A DNA stretch of 64,000 bases. Source: an uncultured Clostridia bacterium. Lineage in GTDB: Bacteria > Bacillota > Clostridia > Christensenellales > Borkfalkiaceae. The position numbers were made by a program, and so were the translations under genes. Shown piece after piece: positions 50,391-59,900 of this stretch. Position 1 is the first letter of the stretch; every line of letters starts with the position of its first letter. The stretch is from the NCBI GenBank assembly GCA_934254815.1, contig CAKQME010000007.1, forward strand, positions 58,887 to 122,886, in the 5' to 3' direction. Below the pieces are notes generated by a model, which was not told the origin of the DNA, did no database searches, and was given only the letters and a program-made list of their open reading frames with translations.

Positions 50391-51926
50391 TCACCTTTTA
50401 AGTATCCACGCGTATGACACTCCGCGCATATTTATTTCGTCGTTCTCCATATCGCAATTATCAGAATCTATTATTTCGCCGCTTAATTTTAATTTGACGG
50501 ATCTGTCGCAAGGGTTTACGACTATTTCATACGTTTCTTTTTTGCTTTTTCTTTCAAAAATCAAAGGATAACCATCGGATATTATTGAGAAATCAGCGTC
50601 GGCGGAAAGAGCGGCAATGCGTTCTCTTATCGAACAAAGTCGTTTAACCGTATTATACAAAGATTTGTCGTTACTTGCCGAATTTTCAACGTTGTGTTTC
50701 TTATAATCGGCGTTTATCGGAAGGTATAATTCATCTGCCGCTGAAAAACCCGCGTTCTTACCGTTCGTCCATTGCATGGGCGTCCGGGATCCCGTTCTAT
50801 GATAGCCGCCGTCTTTATTCAAGCCTTTATAATACGACATACCTATTTCATCGCCATAATAAATCAGCGGAACGCAAGGAAGAGCGAGTATCATAGCAAA
50901 CGCACACTTCAGTTCATCGTCGTTTCTCCCTATAGAAATTCTGGGCAAATCATGATTTCCCGTGACGATCGAAACGTAACCTTTTTCTTTTATTTTGCTT
51001 AAACTAAGTTTTAAATACTCTAAAAAAGTTTTACATTCGCCGTTACCCTCTTTCCGAAAATAGCTGTTTCCATCGGAATCGAACACGTTGCAACCGCTTT
51101 CTTTACGAAATAAATTATTATATCCCTCGTTATGACAATGTGTAAAAAAATCTATATCGAACGCGCCGCTTCCGACGGCGTATTCGGGTTGACCCCATTC
51201 GGAAATAAAAATCGCGTCAGGATAAGTTTTTCTCACTTCACCGAATAATTTACGCCATATTTCACAACTGCCGCGACCTTTATCATCGTTTTTAACTATA
51301 CTTGCAGCCATATCGCAACGAAACCCGTCCACGCCTTTTTCAAGCCAAAATTTCATTATTTTAACGACTTCGTTATGCAATATGGAAAGCCTTTCGTCTT
51401 TATAATCGAATTGCCACGCTCGGTCTTGTTTATAATAACCGTAATTTAGCGACGGCTGAAAACAAAAAAAGTTTACCGCATAAGTACCGTTTCTCGGCGC
51501 GTTTCCGCTTATTCCGGATACTCCCTCTTCAAAAACGTTGTTGGTCCAGATATAATAATCGGAATACTTGTTCCTATTCTCTTTTCGAGATTCCGTAAAC
51601 CATTTATGAGTTTCGCTCGTATGCCCGACAACGAGGTCGAATATAATTTTCATTCCGAGGTTATGCGCTTTCGTCGTTAAACTTTCGACGTCTTTTATCG
51701 AGCCGAATCTCTCGTCGATTGCGCAATAATCCTCGACGTCATATCCGCCGTCTTTAAACGGAGATTTAAAAACGGGATTTATCCACACGATATTCGCAAA
51801 TTGTTTGATATAATCAAGTTTTTCGGTAATACCGTTTATATCTCCCACCCCGTCCCCGTTGCTATCGTAAAATGACGTAGGGTATACGTTATAAATTACA
51901 GCTTTATTCAAAAAATCGCTTTTCAT
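50391..51926 (-). CDS. GH13 alpha-glucosidase (oligo-1,6-glucosidase type)
   Basis: A 511-aa family 13 enzyme: IYNVYPTSFYDSNGDGVGDING at the start, region II with nucleophile D205 in GFRCDMA, acid/base E243 in ISEWGQP, and the transition-state D326 in VTGNHDLPR. The loop RTPMQWTNGKNAGFS is characteristic of the alpha-glucosidase/sucrose-hydrolase subgroup. No signal peptide. It would release glucose from short alpha-linked oligosaccharides in the cytoplasm. Confidence 0.95.
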   Translation of the reverse strand: MKSDFLNKAVIYNVYPTSFYDSNGDGVGDINGITEKLDYIKQFANIVWINPVFKSPFKDGGYDVEDYCAIDERFGSIKDVESLTTKAHNLGMKIIFDLVVGHTSETHKWFTESRKENRNKYSDYYIWTNNVFEEGVSGISGNAPRNGTYAVNFFCFQPSLNYGYYKQDRAWQFDYKDERLSILHNEVVKIMKFWLEKGVDGFRCDMAASIVKNDDKGRGSCEIWRKLFGEVRKTYPDAIFISEWGQPEYAVGSGAFDIDFFTHCHNEGYNNLFRKESGCNVFDSDGNSYFRKEGNGECKTFLEYLKLSLSKIKEKGYVSIVTGNHDLPRISIGRNDDELKCAFAMILALPCVPLIYYGDEIGMSYYKGLNKDGGYHRTGSRTPMQWTNGKNAGFSAADELYLPINADYKKHNVENSASNDKSLYNTVKRLCSIRERIAALSADADFSIISDGYPLIFERKSKKETYEIVVNPCDRSVKLKLSGEIIDSDNCDMENDEINMRGVSYAWILKR

Positions 51927-51927
51927 T

Positions 51928-53676
51928 TTATTCTCTGTTAAGCCACACGCTTACTTTCGATTTTTCGTCCCACGTTTTGCCAGCAGAAGAATAATCTACC
52001 AACATCATCTCGACGCCGTTTTCATCCGAAATTTTCACGCTTTTATAAACGCCGTCGGGTGCGCTCGTTTCTTCGATTTTTACGTTTCTTGCAAAAGTTT
52101 CGTTTATATTGCAAAATCTCGCGTCGGCGGCGTAAACGATCCCGCCCTTACGAACGGCAAATCTATTCGTATGACCGCCGTAATCCGTACCCACGACTAT
52201 TTCCGTTTTTTCCTTAAACGACACTGTTATTTCGTCGCCTGCGGCAAAACTTTTGCCGACTTCGATAAAACCACCTTTTTCTTCGGTAAACGCCTGATTT
52301 CCGTTTATCGTCGCGAAATATCCGTCGCTCCATTCCGGAATGCGGAAACGGCAGACCTTTTCGCAATTCTCTTTAATTGTGGTTTCAATTTTCGTTATTT
52401 GCTTACCGAAAGTCTTTTTTACGGCTAAAATTTCTCTGTCGCCGTCAAGCAAAGAATATTCTTCGTAAACCCTGAAAGCATACTCCTCGTCCGTGCCTTT
52501 TTCGCATATAAGCGCAAGAATAATTCCCGCGCCCGTCGCGCCGATAGCCGAACAACAACCGTAGGGGCGTTTATTCGACATATACTGAACGCCCGCCGCC
52601 TCTTTAAGCGCGCGTTTGCGGTTTATAAGCGGCGAATAACTGTCAAACGGAAAACCAAAGTGATTTTGCGAATGGTTAGTATTGAGCGCGCCTATATACG
52701 CGTTTTCAAACGAAAACTCTATTTTATCGAGATATTCTTTATCTTTCGTAACCCTGTAAAGTTCGTAAAAATACAGCATTACGGAAACGGTAACGCAAGT
52801 TTCCTGCATATTTACGGGCGTGTCGAAAGTTTGCGTCGCAGTAGAATGGTTAAACCACTCGTGCAGGCACGCCGCACTGCCTATAAACGTAAGTTCCGAT
52901 TTAATGATTTTCTTTGCAAAGTTCACGCAGGTAACGAGATATTTTTCGTCCTTTGTAACTTTATAATATTCCAAAACGCCCTCGAAACAAGAAATCATCT
53001 CGTAAGCCTTTCTTATGGGATAATCAAACGGATAGATTTTATCTTCGTAAGCCGCTTTGAACATATCGAAGCCCTCGAAGCCGCCCTCCGAAATAACGTA
53101 CTTGGCAAAATCGAGATAGCGTTTTTCGCCCGTCAACTCATAAGCAACAACGAACGATTTGAGTATAGAACTCGAATTCATACCTTTAAGCGCATCACTC
53201 GTGCGCGTTATAGGTATTTGCCCGTCGCCGTTACCGACGCGCGCGATTATATAATCGAGATGACCTTTAAGTACGCGTATAATTTGCTCTTTCAGGTTTT
53301 CGTCTTTGCAAATATCGTAATAATATTCAAGACCGACCGCGGCGTATTTTCTTCCCCACATATCCCAGCCGCAAAATTCTTTATCGCGGCTATAGGAAGA
53401 AAGTCTGCCGTCGCTTTCGGCTTTCGTCAAAAGCGACCTGACTGCCGATGTTAAAATTTTATACAACCGTTCGTCGGCGGTATATTTGCATATAAGGCAC
53501 GCGCCGCGCATAAGTTTGCCGAAATATTCGCCGCGCCAACCGTCGTTTTCGCTGTCTAAACCGCTACCGAACTGCTCGGCGGCAAGTGTCCACAATTCTT
53601 CGTCGTATAATTGATTTTCTTTTATAAAATCTATCGTTTCTTTTAGTCTGCCGTATGGTCTTATCGTATAATTCAT
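51928..53676 (-). CDS. GH127-like beta-L-arabinofuranosidase
   Basis: A 582-aa enzyme of the DUF1680/GH127 group. The zinc site and cysteine nucleophile of the family are visible: E292 and C294 in QETCVTVS, and C374-C375 in PYGCCSAIG. An (alpha/alpha)6 barrel is followed by beta domains (VCRFRIPEWSDGYFATING). Known members release beta-L-arabinofuranose from plant extensin-type glycans. Its presence suggests plant cell-wall glycoprotein or arabinan among the substrates. AAGGAA precedes the start. Confidence 0.88.
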   Translation of the reverse strand: MNYTIRPYGRLKETIDFIKENQLYDEELWTLAAEQFGSGLDSENDGWRGEYFGKLMRGACLICKYTADERLYKILTSAVRSLLTKAESDGRLSSYSRDKEFCGWDMWGRKYAAVGLEYYYDICKDENLKEQIIRVLKGHLDYIIARVGNGDGQIPITRTSDALKGMNSSSILKSFVVAYELTGEKRYLDFAKYVISEGGFEGFDMFKAAYEDKIYPFDYPIRKAYEMISCFEGVLEYYKVTKDEKYLVTCVNFAKKIIKSELTFIGSAACLHEWFNHSTATQTFDTPVNMQETCVTVSVMLYFYELYRVTKDKEYLDKIEFSFENAYIGALNTNHSQNHFGFPFDSYSPLINRKRALKEAAGVQYMSNKRPYGCCSAIGATGAGIILALICEKGTDEEYAFRVYEEYSLLDGDREILAVKKTFGKQITKIETTIKENCEKVCRFRIPEWSDGYFATINGNQAFTEEKGGFIEVGKSFAAGDEITVSFKEKTEIVVGTDYGGHTNRFAVRKGGIVYAADARFCNINETFARNVKIEETSAPDGVYKSVKISDENGVEMMLVDYSSAGKTWDEKSKVSVWLNRE

Positions 53677-53686
53677 ATTACTTGTT

Positions 53687-54244
53687 TTAAATTTCCTTAA
53701 TGCTATCGGCTATTTTTTCAGCCAACAATTTTTCTCCGCAAGCGGTCAAAGCAATTCCGTTTACGGTATATTTCGCCTTATCTTTCGCGTCGAAAACCGC
53801 TTTTGCGAGTATTCCGTCAAACGCGACCAAATCGTCGGCAACTTCTATTGCCGCACGGCGCACCGCGACTATAATTCCTTCAAGGTCGCGCTTCCATTGC
53901 TTTTTATCTTCGGCAAACGAAATAGTCGGCTCGACGAAAATAATCTTAACAAAAGGTATAGCCGATTTTATTTTTTTAAACGTTTTAACGAGCGTTTTTT
54001 CAAATTCTTCGGGGCGGATATAATCGTTTTTCCAGTATCCGCGCCAAACTTCGTTTATCCCGATATTTACTACGAGTATATCGGGGGCTTTGCCTATTAT
54101 TTCCTTTTCGTCGCGAGGGAAATTACTCTTTTCTTCGTTATCCCTCGTAACGACTTCGACGGACTGTCCGAGCATTTTCGCATAGCCGCCGTTTATACTT
54201 TCTTTGCGATATAAAAGTTTATCGTCGTAAATTACAATTTTCAT
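53687..54244 (-). CDS. SGNH-like protein lacking catalytic residues
   Basis: A 185-aa protein with the SGNH hydrolase frame: block III-like DILVVNIGINEVWRGYW at about residue 61 and block V-like YTVNGIALTACGEKLLAEKI near the end. The N-terminal block I has IYDDKLL instead of GDS, and block V has N162 and A165 where active enzymes have Asp and His. So the whole Ser-Asp-His triad seems lost while the fold is kept, which points to a binding or scaffold role instead of an esterase. No signal peptide. It follows the 45-aa peptide gene and a strong hairpin. Confidence 0.7.
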   Translation of the reverse strand: MKIVIYDDKLLYRKESINGGYAKMLGQSVEVVTRDNEEKSNFPRDEKEIIGKAPDILVVNIGINEVWRGYWKNDYIRPEEFEKTLVKTFKKIKSAIPFVKIIFVEPTISFAEDKKQWKRDLEGIIVAVRRAAIEVADDLVAFDGILAKAVFDAKDKAKYTVNGIALTACGEKLLAEKIADSIKEI

Positions 54245-54263
54245 TTTTTCGTTTTATAGTTTA

Positions 54264-54299
54264 TTAGGGAAACAAATAAAGTTACATTTGTTTCCCTAA
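54264..54299 (-). other. Perfect 14-bp hairpin between surface-protein and enzyme cistrons
   Basis: TTAGGGAAACAAAT (54264-54277) is the reverse complement of 54286-54299, with an 8-base loop. No T-run follows on the minus strand, only TAAACTATAAAACG. It could slow RNA decay or partly reduce read-through from the surface-protein genes into the enzyme genes. Confidence 0.75.
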
Positions 54300-54309
54300 T
54301 TATCAACTG

Positions 54310-54447
54310 TTACAAGTCTAACCCGTTATCCTCTTTGCCGAAAAGCGGCATAGGCTCGGTTTCGTTCTTATCAAGATTGCTCGTGCGAATTATATCTTCG
54401 CACGCGACTATAACTTCTGCTTCGGGTTGTAAATAAGTTCTCTTCAT
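54310..54447 (-). CDS. 45-aa acidic peptide, paralogue of the peptide at 23076
   Basis: ATG 54447 follows GAGGTG, which overlaps the TGA of the 825-aa protein, so it is translationally coupled. The frame runs 45 codons to TAA. It begins MKRTYLQPEAEVIV and continues CEDIIRTSNLDKNET, sharing the pattern of the peptide at 23076-23210. It has one Cys, no signal peptide and no membrane segment. It lies directly downstream of a protein that ends in the KALYLYH module, the same arrangement as in the other locus. Confidence 0.78.
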   Translation of the reverse strand: MKRTYLQPEAEVIVACEDIIRTSNLDKNETEPMPLFGKEDNGLDL

Positions 54448-54457
54448 TTCACTCACC

Positions 54458-56935
54458 TCAATTAAAATACGCTTTTGCCGCAACGTGGTATAAATACAAC
54501 GCCTTAACCATATTTACGGTATTTGCTTTATCGCTCGAAATCGCCGCGCGAACGTAACTTAACGCTCCGCACTTAACGGTGTATCCGCCTATAACCACCG
54601 TATAGGTGTGGTCAAGGTCGCAAGCCGCTATATCGTCGATTTCAACGTAATATAAGCCCTTTCTGTTTTCGCTCTTTTTCGCCGTGGCAACCGTTCCGTC
54701 TACGGTTACGCTTACGGTCTGAGTTTCGTCGGTTACTTTAAAGTAAATTCTTAAAGCGGTTTTCGATTCAAGCAACAAAGTTACGTCTTGTACGGTAACG
54801 TTTTCGTCGCTGCCTTCTATAGAGGGCGCATAAGCGGAAAGCGTTTCGGCGGTGATTGCGTTTTCGCCGTCTACCATAACCGTTTCGGTACTTTCACCGA
54901 AGTAAGTTCTCGCCGCTTTGCCGTAAGTCTCCAACGCGTCGGCTAATTTATACCTCTCGCTGTCCTTGGCGTTATTTGCCTTTTCATAAGCGGTGTAATC
55001 TTCTACTTTAATGGTATAGGTCGCCTTTACGGTTTCGCCGACGAAGAGTTGACATCCTATAGCCTTATCGGTATCCGCCGCGGCTACCCTTGCGGTAAAT
55101 TTATAACAAGTTTCTCCGTTGATTTGCTTGTAGTTATTCTTATCGAGTTCGACTTCTTCGATAGTATTATCGGCATAAGTAAACTTAACGAAAACTCTTT
55201 CCTCGGTCGTCAATGCTTCAGCATTTAGCGACGCATACATATTAACGCCTATCGTTCCGTCCAGACTCAAAGTGGCGTAACTGAACGCGCAGTCCTCGTT
55301 TTGCCATTTCGCGCTTAAGGTAATAACGCCCGTTTCGTAATCGTTTTTACCGCCGTTAGTCCAATCCTCTTCCGTCCACACGTAACCGAACTGGTCTTCC
55401 CAACCGACGAACACGCGACCTTCTTTGGTCGGATTCGCGGGTTTGCTCGCTTTAAGTAAAGAAGCGTTCGCTGCCGACGCAACGTTTACTTCCTTTCCGT
55501 TTACGCTAACGGATTTTGATCCCGCGTCGATAAATTCGTCCGCAAGTTTATTCTTTCCGTTTATCTTTCCGCCGTTTAAGTCGAATTTAACATGATACGC
55601 TTCGCGCATGGGAACGTTCGTCGTTCCCGTTCCGTAGTGGAGTCCCGCATACGTTTGGGTATATCCGCTCGTGTTTTCGGGCGTCGGATACCACTTTTCC
55701 GTTTCTCCGTACGGAACGTAGAAGTAATTATACGAATTCCCGGTAGATTCGTAAGTATTATTGTATTCCTGCAACAGCCACGTCTGAACATTTAATCCCA
55801 GCGGCGTAGTGGTCTTGCCTTCGCTCTCCTGCGCTAATTTAGCTTCGTCAAATCCGGTAAATATCCACTTCGTTCTGTCCCACGTGTACAGAGAACCTTC
55901 TCCGAGTAAGCCTATTTTATCTCCCACAACAATGCTTAAATACGGTCCGTTCTCATTGTTATAAAAACCGCCGACGGCATCAAACGCCTTTTGCTCAATC
56001 TTCGTAACGTTATCCAAGCCGCTTATCTTAGTTACTTTAGATCGGGTGGTCATAATCATGCTGTCTACGGTTAACACGGTAGAAGGAAATTCAATCGCCG
56101 TTCTGCCCCCGTTAGTATCTATCCCGTCTTTTAAGGAAAACGAACCGTAGCGAATATGTATAACCTCATAGCAGAACGGTTGCATATCCGTTGCTTCGTA
56201 TGTTTCTTTGTAAAACGAATAACTATTGCCGTTACCGCTTACATCGGCGGCAAGATCCAACCCGATATACCTGTCTCTGCATACTTCCGCCTGCCATACT
56301 TCCGTGGAAAAACGTTGTCCGCTTGCAAATAACGGATCGTAAAAGCATTTAAGCGTTACATCGCTCGTAAGCGTTATCGTATCGCCCTGATAATACGACT
56401 TCTCTCCTGCGTCTTTTATTCCGTTGCCGTTCGAATCTTCAAACAAGCCGAATATTATCGCGGTGGGAAACTGATTCTGATTCACGAGTTGCGGACAATA
56501 ATACCCTTCGCTCGTGATATAGTTATAATTATACCCCGTGTCATTACCGTATACATTTTTCAATATTTCAAACTGCGCTTTTCCTTCGGAGTCGACAGCA
56601 CCATTATATTTCATAAACGCACCGTAAGGGAAAAGTTGTTGGATATTTTCATAAGTAAATTCCAACTCCGTTCCTTTGGTCAAAGCTACGCCGTTCCACT
56701 CGGTTACAATCATATTCTCTTCCGAGTAAGTTGCCGTGGAACGGTTGTCGTCTGTTTTATCGTTTCTGTCTGTTACGTCTCTCGACGTAATGCGAAAACC
56801 GCCGTTCATTTCAATCGTCATCGTAACGGTATTCTCAGCCGCCATAACGGGTACTTTTGTAGTAAGCGCACCGCCTGCGGCAAATAAAACCGAAAGCGCA
56901 AGACAACCTGAAATAAGTTTGCCTTTTTTATTCAT
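54458..56935 (-). CDS. Large InlB-type surface protein with KALYLYH C-terminal module
   Basis: An 825-aa secreted protein with a signal peptide (residues about 1-32, cleaved near VMAAE). Residues about 40-430 form a leucine-rich/BspA-like and beta-sandwich region (IEFPSTVLTVDSMIMTTRSKVTKISGLDNVTKIE). An InlB repeat follows (YHVKFDLNGGKINGKNK ... VFVGWEDQFGYVW). The last 230 residues form the module ending KALYLYHVAAKAYFN, as in the 919-aa protein. It has no LPXTG or GC-type anchor. The N-terminal half is nearly identical to the paralogue at 61634. GGAGGT precedes ATG. Confidence 0.85.
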   Translation of the reverse strand: MNKKGKLISGCLALSVLFAAGGALTTKVPVMAAENTVTMTIEMNGGFRITSRDVTDRNDKTDDNRSTATYSEENMIVTEWNGVALTKGTELEFTYENIQQLFPYGAFMKYNGAVDSEGKAQFEILKNVYGNDTGYNYNYITSEGYYCPQLVNQNQFPTAIIFGLFEDSNGNGIKDAGEKSYYQGDTITLTSDVTLKCFYDPLFASGQRFSTEVWQAEVCRDRYIGLDLAADVSGNGNSYSFYKETYEATDMQPFCYEVIHIRYGSFSLKDGIDTNGGRTAIEFPSTVLTVDSMIMTTRSKVTKISGLDNVTKIEQKAFDAVGGFYNNENGPYLSIVVGDKIGLLGEGSLYTWDRTKWIFTGFDEAKLAQESEGKTTTPLGLNVQTWLLQEYNNTYESTGNSYNYFYVPYGETEKWYPTPENTSGYTQTYAGLHYGTGTTNVPMREAYHVKFDLNGGKINGKNKLADEFIDAGSKSVSVNGKEVNVASAANASLLKASKPANPTKEGRVFVGWEDQFGYVWTEEDWTNGGKNDYETGVITLSAKWQNEDCAFSYATLSLDGTIGVNMYASLNAEALTTEERVFVKFTYADNTIEEVELDKNNYKQINGETCYKFTARVAAADTDKAIGCQLFVGETVKATYTIKVEDYTAYEKANNAKDSERYKLADALETYGKAARTYFGESTETVMVDGENAITAETLSAYAPSIEGSDENVTVQDVTLLLESKTALRIYFKVTDETQTVSVTVDGTVATAKKSENRKGLYYVEIDDIAACDLDHTYTVVIGGYTVKCGALSYVRAAISSDKANTVNMVKALYLYHVAAKAYFN

Positions 56936-56948
56936 TTTTTACCTCCAT

Positions 56949-59900
56949 TTATTTTACGGATTTATTCCGTAATTCTTTTATTATTTTCTTTATTACCACG
57001 ATCGTCAAAAAGACGGAAACGACCGCGATAATAATTAAAACCGACCAAAACGCTATCGGGCTTATCCCCGATTTGTTTCCTTCCGACGGCTTTACGATTT
57101 CCTCCCCCTCGGGAATCCATTTGGCGTAAGCCGTAACGTTACTTTCAAGCGGATTATCTGTAACGAGCGCCACCGTACAACCCTCGTCGGTGTACCAACC
57201 GCCGAATTGATACCCCACGCGGAAAGGAGTGCCTATATCGCCGCTTTTATCAATTGTCTGATCGCCTATATACCCTATTTCGAGATAAGTCCCTCGATTT
57301 TTACCGCCGATCGCGTAGTTATTGTCAAATCTAACGGTATGTCCAAACAAAGCATATAAAGTCACGTTGTCGCCCTGCGCAAGTTTTATAGGCTCGCTAC
57401 CAACGGTATATTCTTTCGTTAAAGACCAACCCCAGAACGAAGTTCCTTCTGGTGCATCGGGCACGGGCAACTTGTCGCCCAAATGATATTCGCCGCTATA
57501 TGATTGCAGAACTCCGTTCACATATAAATTGTGCTTGGCGGTAATAGTACTCGGTGCACCGTAATAGGTTATCTTATCTTCCGATTTAACCTTTCCTATC
57601 GTATTGTTTCTTATTATAACGTGCGACATCTGCGAATCGAAATATATACCGTATTCGGAATCTTCTACGTCGTTGTTTTCTACTATAACGAACTTTACGG
57701 GGCGGTGCGAAGCCGTACCCTCTTTAACGCTTGTATAAATTGAAATTCCTTGCGGGAACACCATATCGGAACCGATATGCGGATAAAACGTTCCCGGATT
57801 AACCGCAGTATTCGTGACCACGTTGTTCCTGACGCTTATACCGAAAGCTATTGAACCTTCGAGAGTCGAGTATGCACCCAAAAACAGGTATATTCCACCT
57901 ATCGTAGAAGAAGGAGACACTCCGTCTATACGATTGTTGACGATTCGTACGTTATACCCCGGACCGACTAATCCCGTAGCAGGATTCTGACTTGCCGTTA
58001 AACCGACTCCGCCCGTATCCTTTAAGTTACACTCTGCTATAACGGTATCGAACACACACATATAAGGACAGATATTTTTTACACAATCTTCCGCAACTAT
58101 TCTGTATATAGTAACTCCGATTAACGGGTTTAATAGTGTGTACCTGCTTGTCGAATCAGGAATTATGTCCCAATCACGCTCCCCTTCTAAAAATGTGAAC
58201 GTATTGCCGTAATTCTTGCCGTCCGCACCGCTTATCGGAACGTTACTTATATACCGCAGTTGTCCCGCACCTTTTCCTCCGTATATAACTATTGCGAACC
58301 TGTTATATGCGGCCTCCGTTTCTGCCGAAATATTTTTACCGCCGCCGCTCGTCAAAGCAACCATCGCGCTACGAGAATCTGCGGATAGTATATTGCCGTA
58401 AGAGAAATAACCGTTAGGCGGTTCTATAAGTAAAACTTCACCGTTGTTTTGATATGAATCGGAATCTCTTGAGCCAGTACCCGTAACGTAGTTGTTTGCC
58501 GCATAAATGTTATTTCGCATAGACCAGCCATGCCCGCCGTAGTCCATTTTCAGATAGGTATTTTCAAGCACGCTGTACGTCCCCTGTATAGCGGGTGCCG
58601 CACTACCATTTCTTTTACCCTCGCCGGCAATTCCGTATCCCCAAATATCCAAATAGCAGTTTCTTACGCTGCCGTAATATTTCGGACATGCGGCTATTCC
58701 CATAGCGGAACCGAAAAAGTTGACATTCTCTACTACTAGGTTTTTAAGTAGCGAAAACAATATAAGTCCCCTTCCCTTCTTATTATCAGGCATCTTGAAG
58801 TCAACGTCTTTTAAAAAATGATTTTTCGACGTAAATTCAGAACCGAGAATATCTTTTCCGGAAGAATCTTTTTCTACGAATTCCAGGTACCTGTCGGTAT
58901 TATTCAGCGTGTACTTATACACGCTGAAAGTTAACCTCGCAAAACCTATATTGCTTTGAGATGCGGCGTTTATAAACCATGCGTAATTGTCCGCACCGTT
59001 AGTAAAATAAACAATAGTTTTTCCTTTGCCCTCTCCGACGACGATAACGTTATTAAGCATTTTAAGCGGATTCCAGCTATTTCCGGTTAAATAGTACTTG
59101 CCGGCAGGCAGGTACAGTACGCCGCCACCTTCTTTAGACAGTTCCGAAACGAGCGCGTTAAATTTATCGCTATGAGATTGCACCGCTCTCATTGCATCGT
59201 TATCGCCGTTATTCTCCGTTATTCCCGCACCGGGCTCTGCGTTAGGATAGAAAATCCTGAAGTTGGTATAGTTTAAATCCTGTGCCCAAGCCACACCCAA
59301 ATCGAGCGGATCGTTTCCGACGTGACTACCCGAGCCGACTTTTCCGAAGATTTTTTCATTCCAAACCTGTGTTTTTTTTCTGCATACTTCAAGATACTGT
59401 CCGGGTTCTTCCAACTCGTGAAAATCGTTGCCGTCGGTCGTAACCGAAACTTTGTACTTTCCGTAGTGCGATACGAGTGGCGTTATAAACGTAACTCTGT
59501 ACGGATTAGATTCGTCTATCGCCATTCCGACGTAAGACTCGGAAACCGAATACCTTTCGCCGCTAAGTACGGGGACCGTTACGCTTTCCTCTATTCCGTC
59601 TTTAACTCCGTTTAAATCACTTACCCTGTCAAGTTTGATTTTTAAATTTTTATAATCATCGTCGATAACCCCGTATTCGGAACCGAAGAAATTTCTGCCT
59701 ACAACCTCTATTTTTAAGCCTTCGTATGCGCTTTCCTGACATAAGAACAATGCACGCGGAGCATTCATGGTTATGCTTTTACTCCAACCGTACTCGTTTC
59801 TTACCCAAAAATCGTACATACCCGCCTTTTCGTTTTCAGGAAAAACAAAAGATACTCCGGTGCCGTAAACGTCGTCGATGGAAGTAACCTCCTGCGCGGT

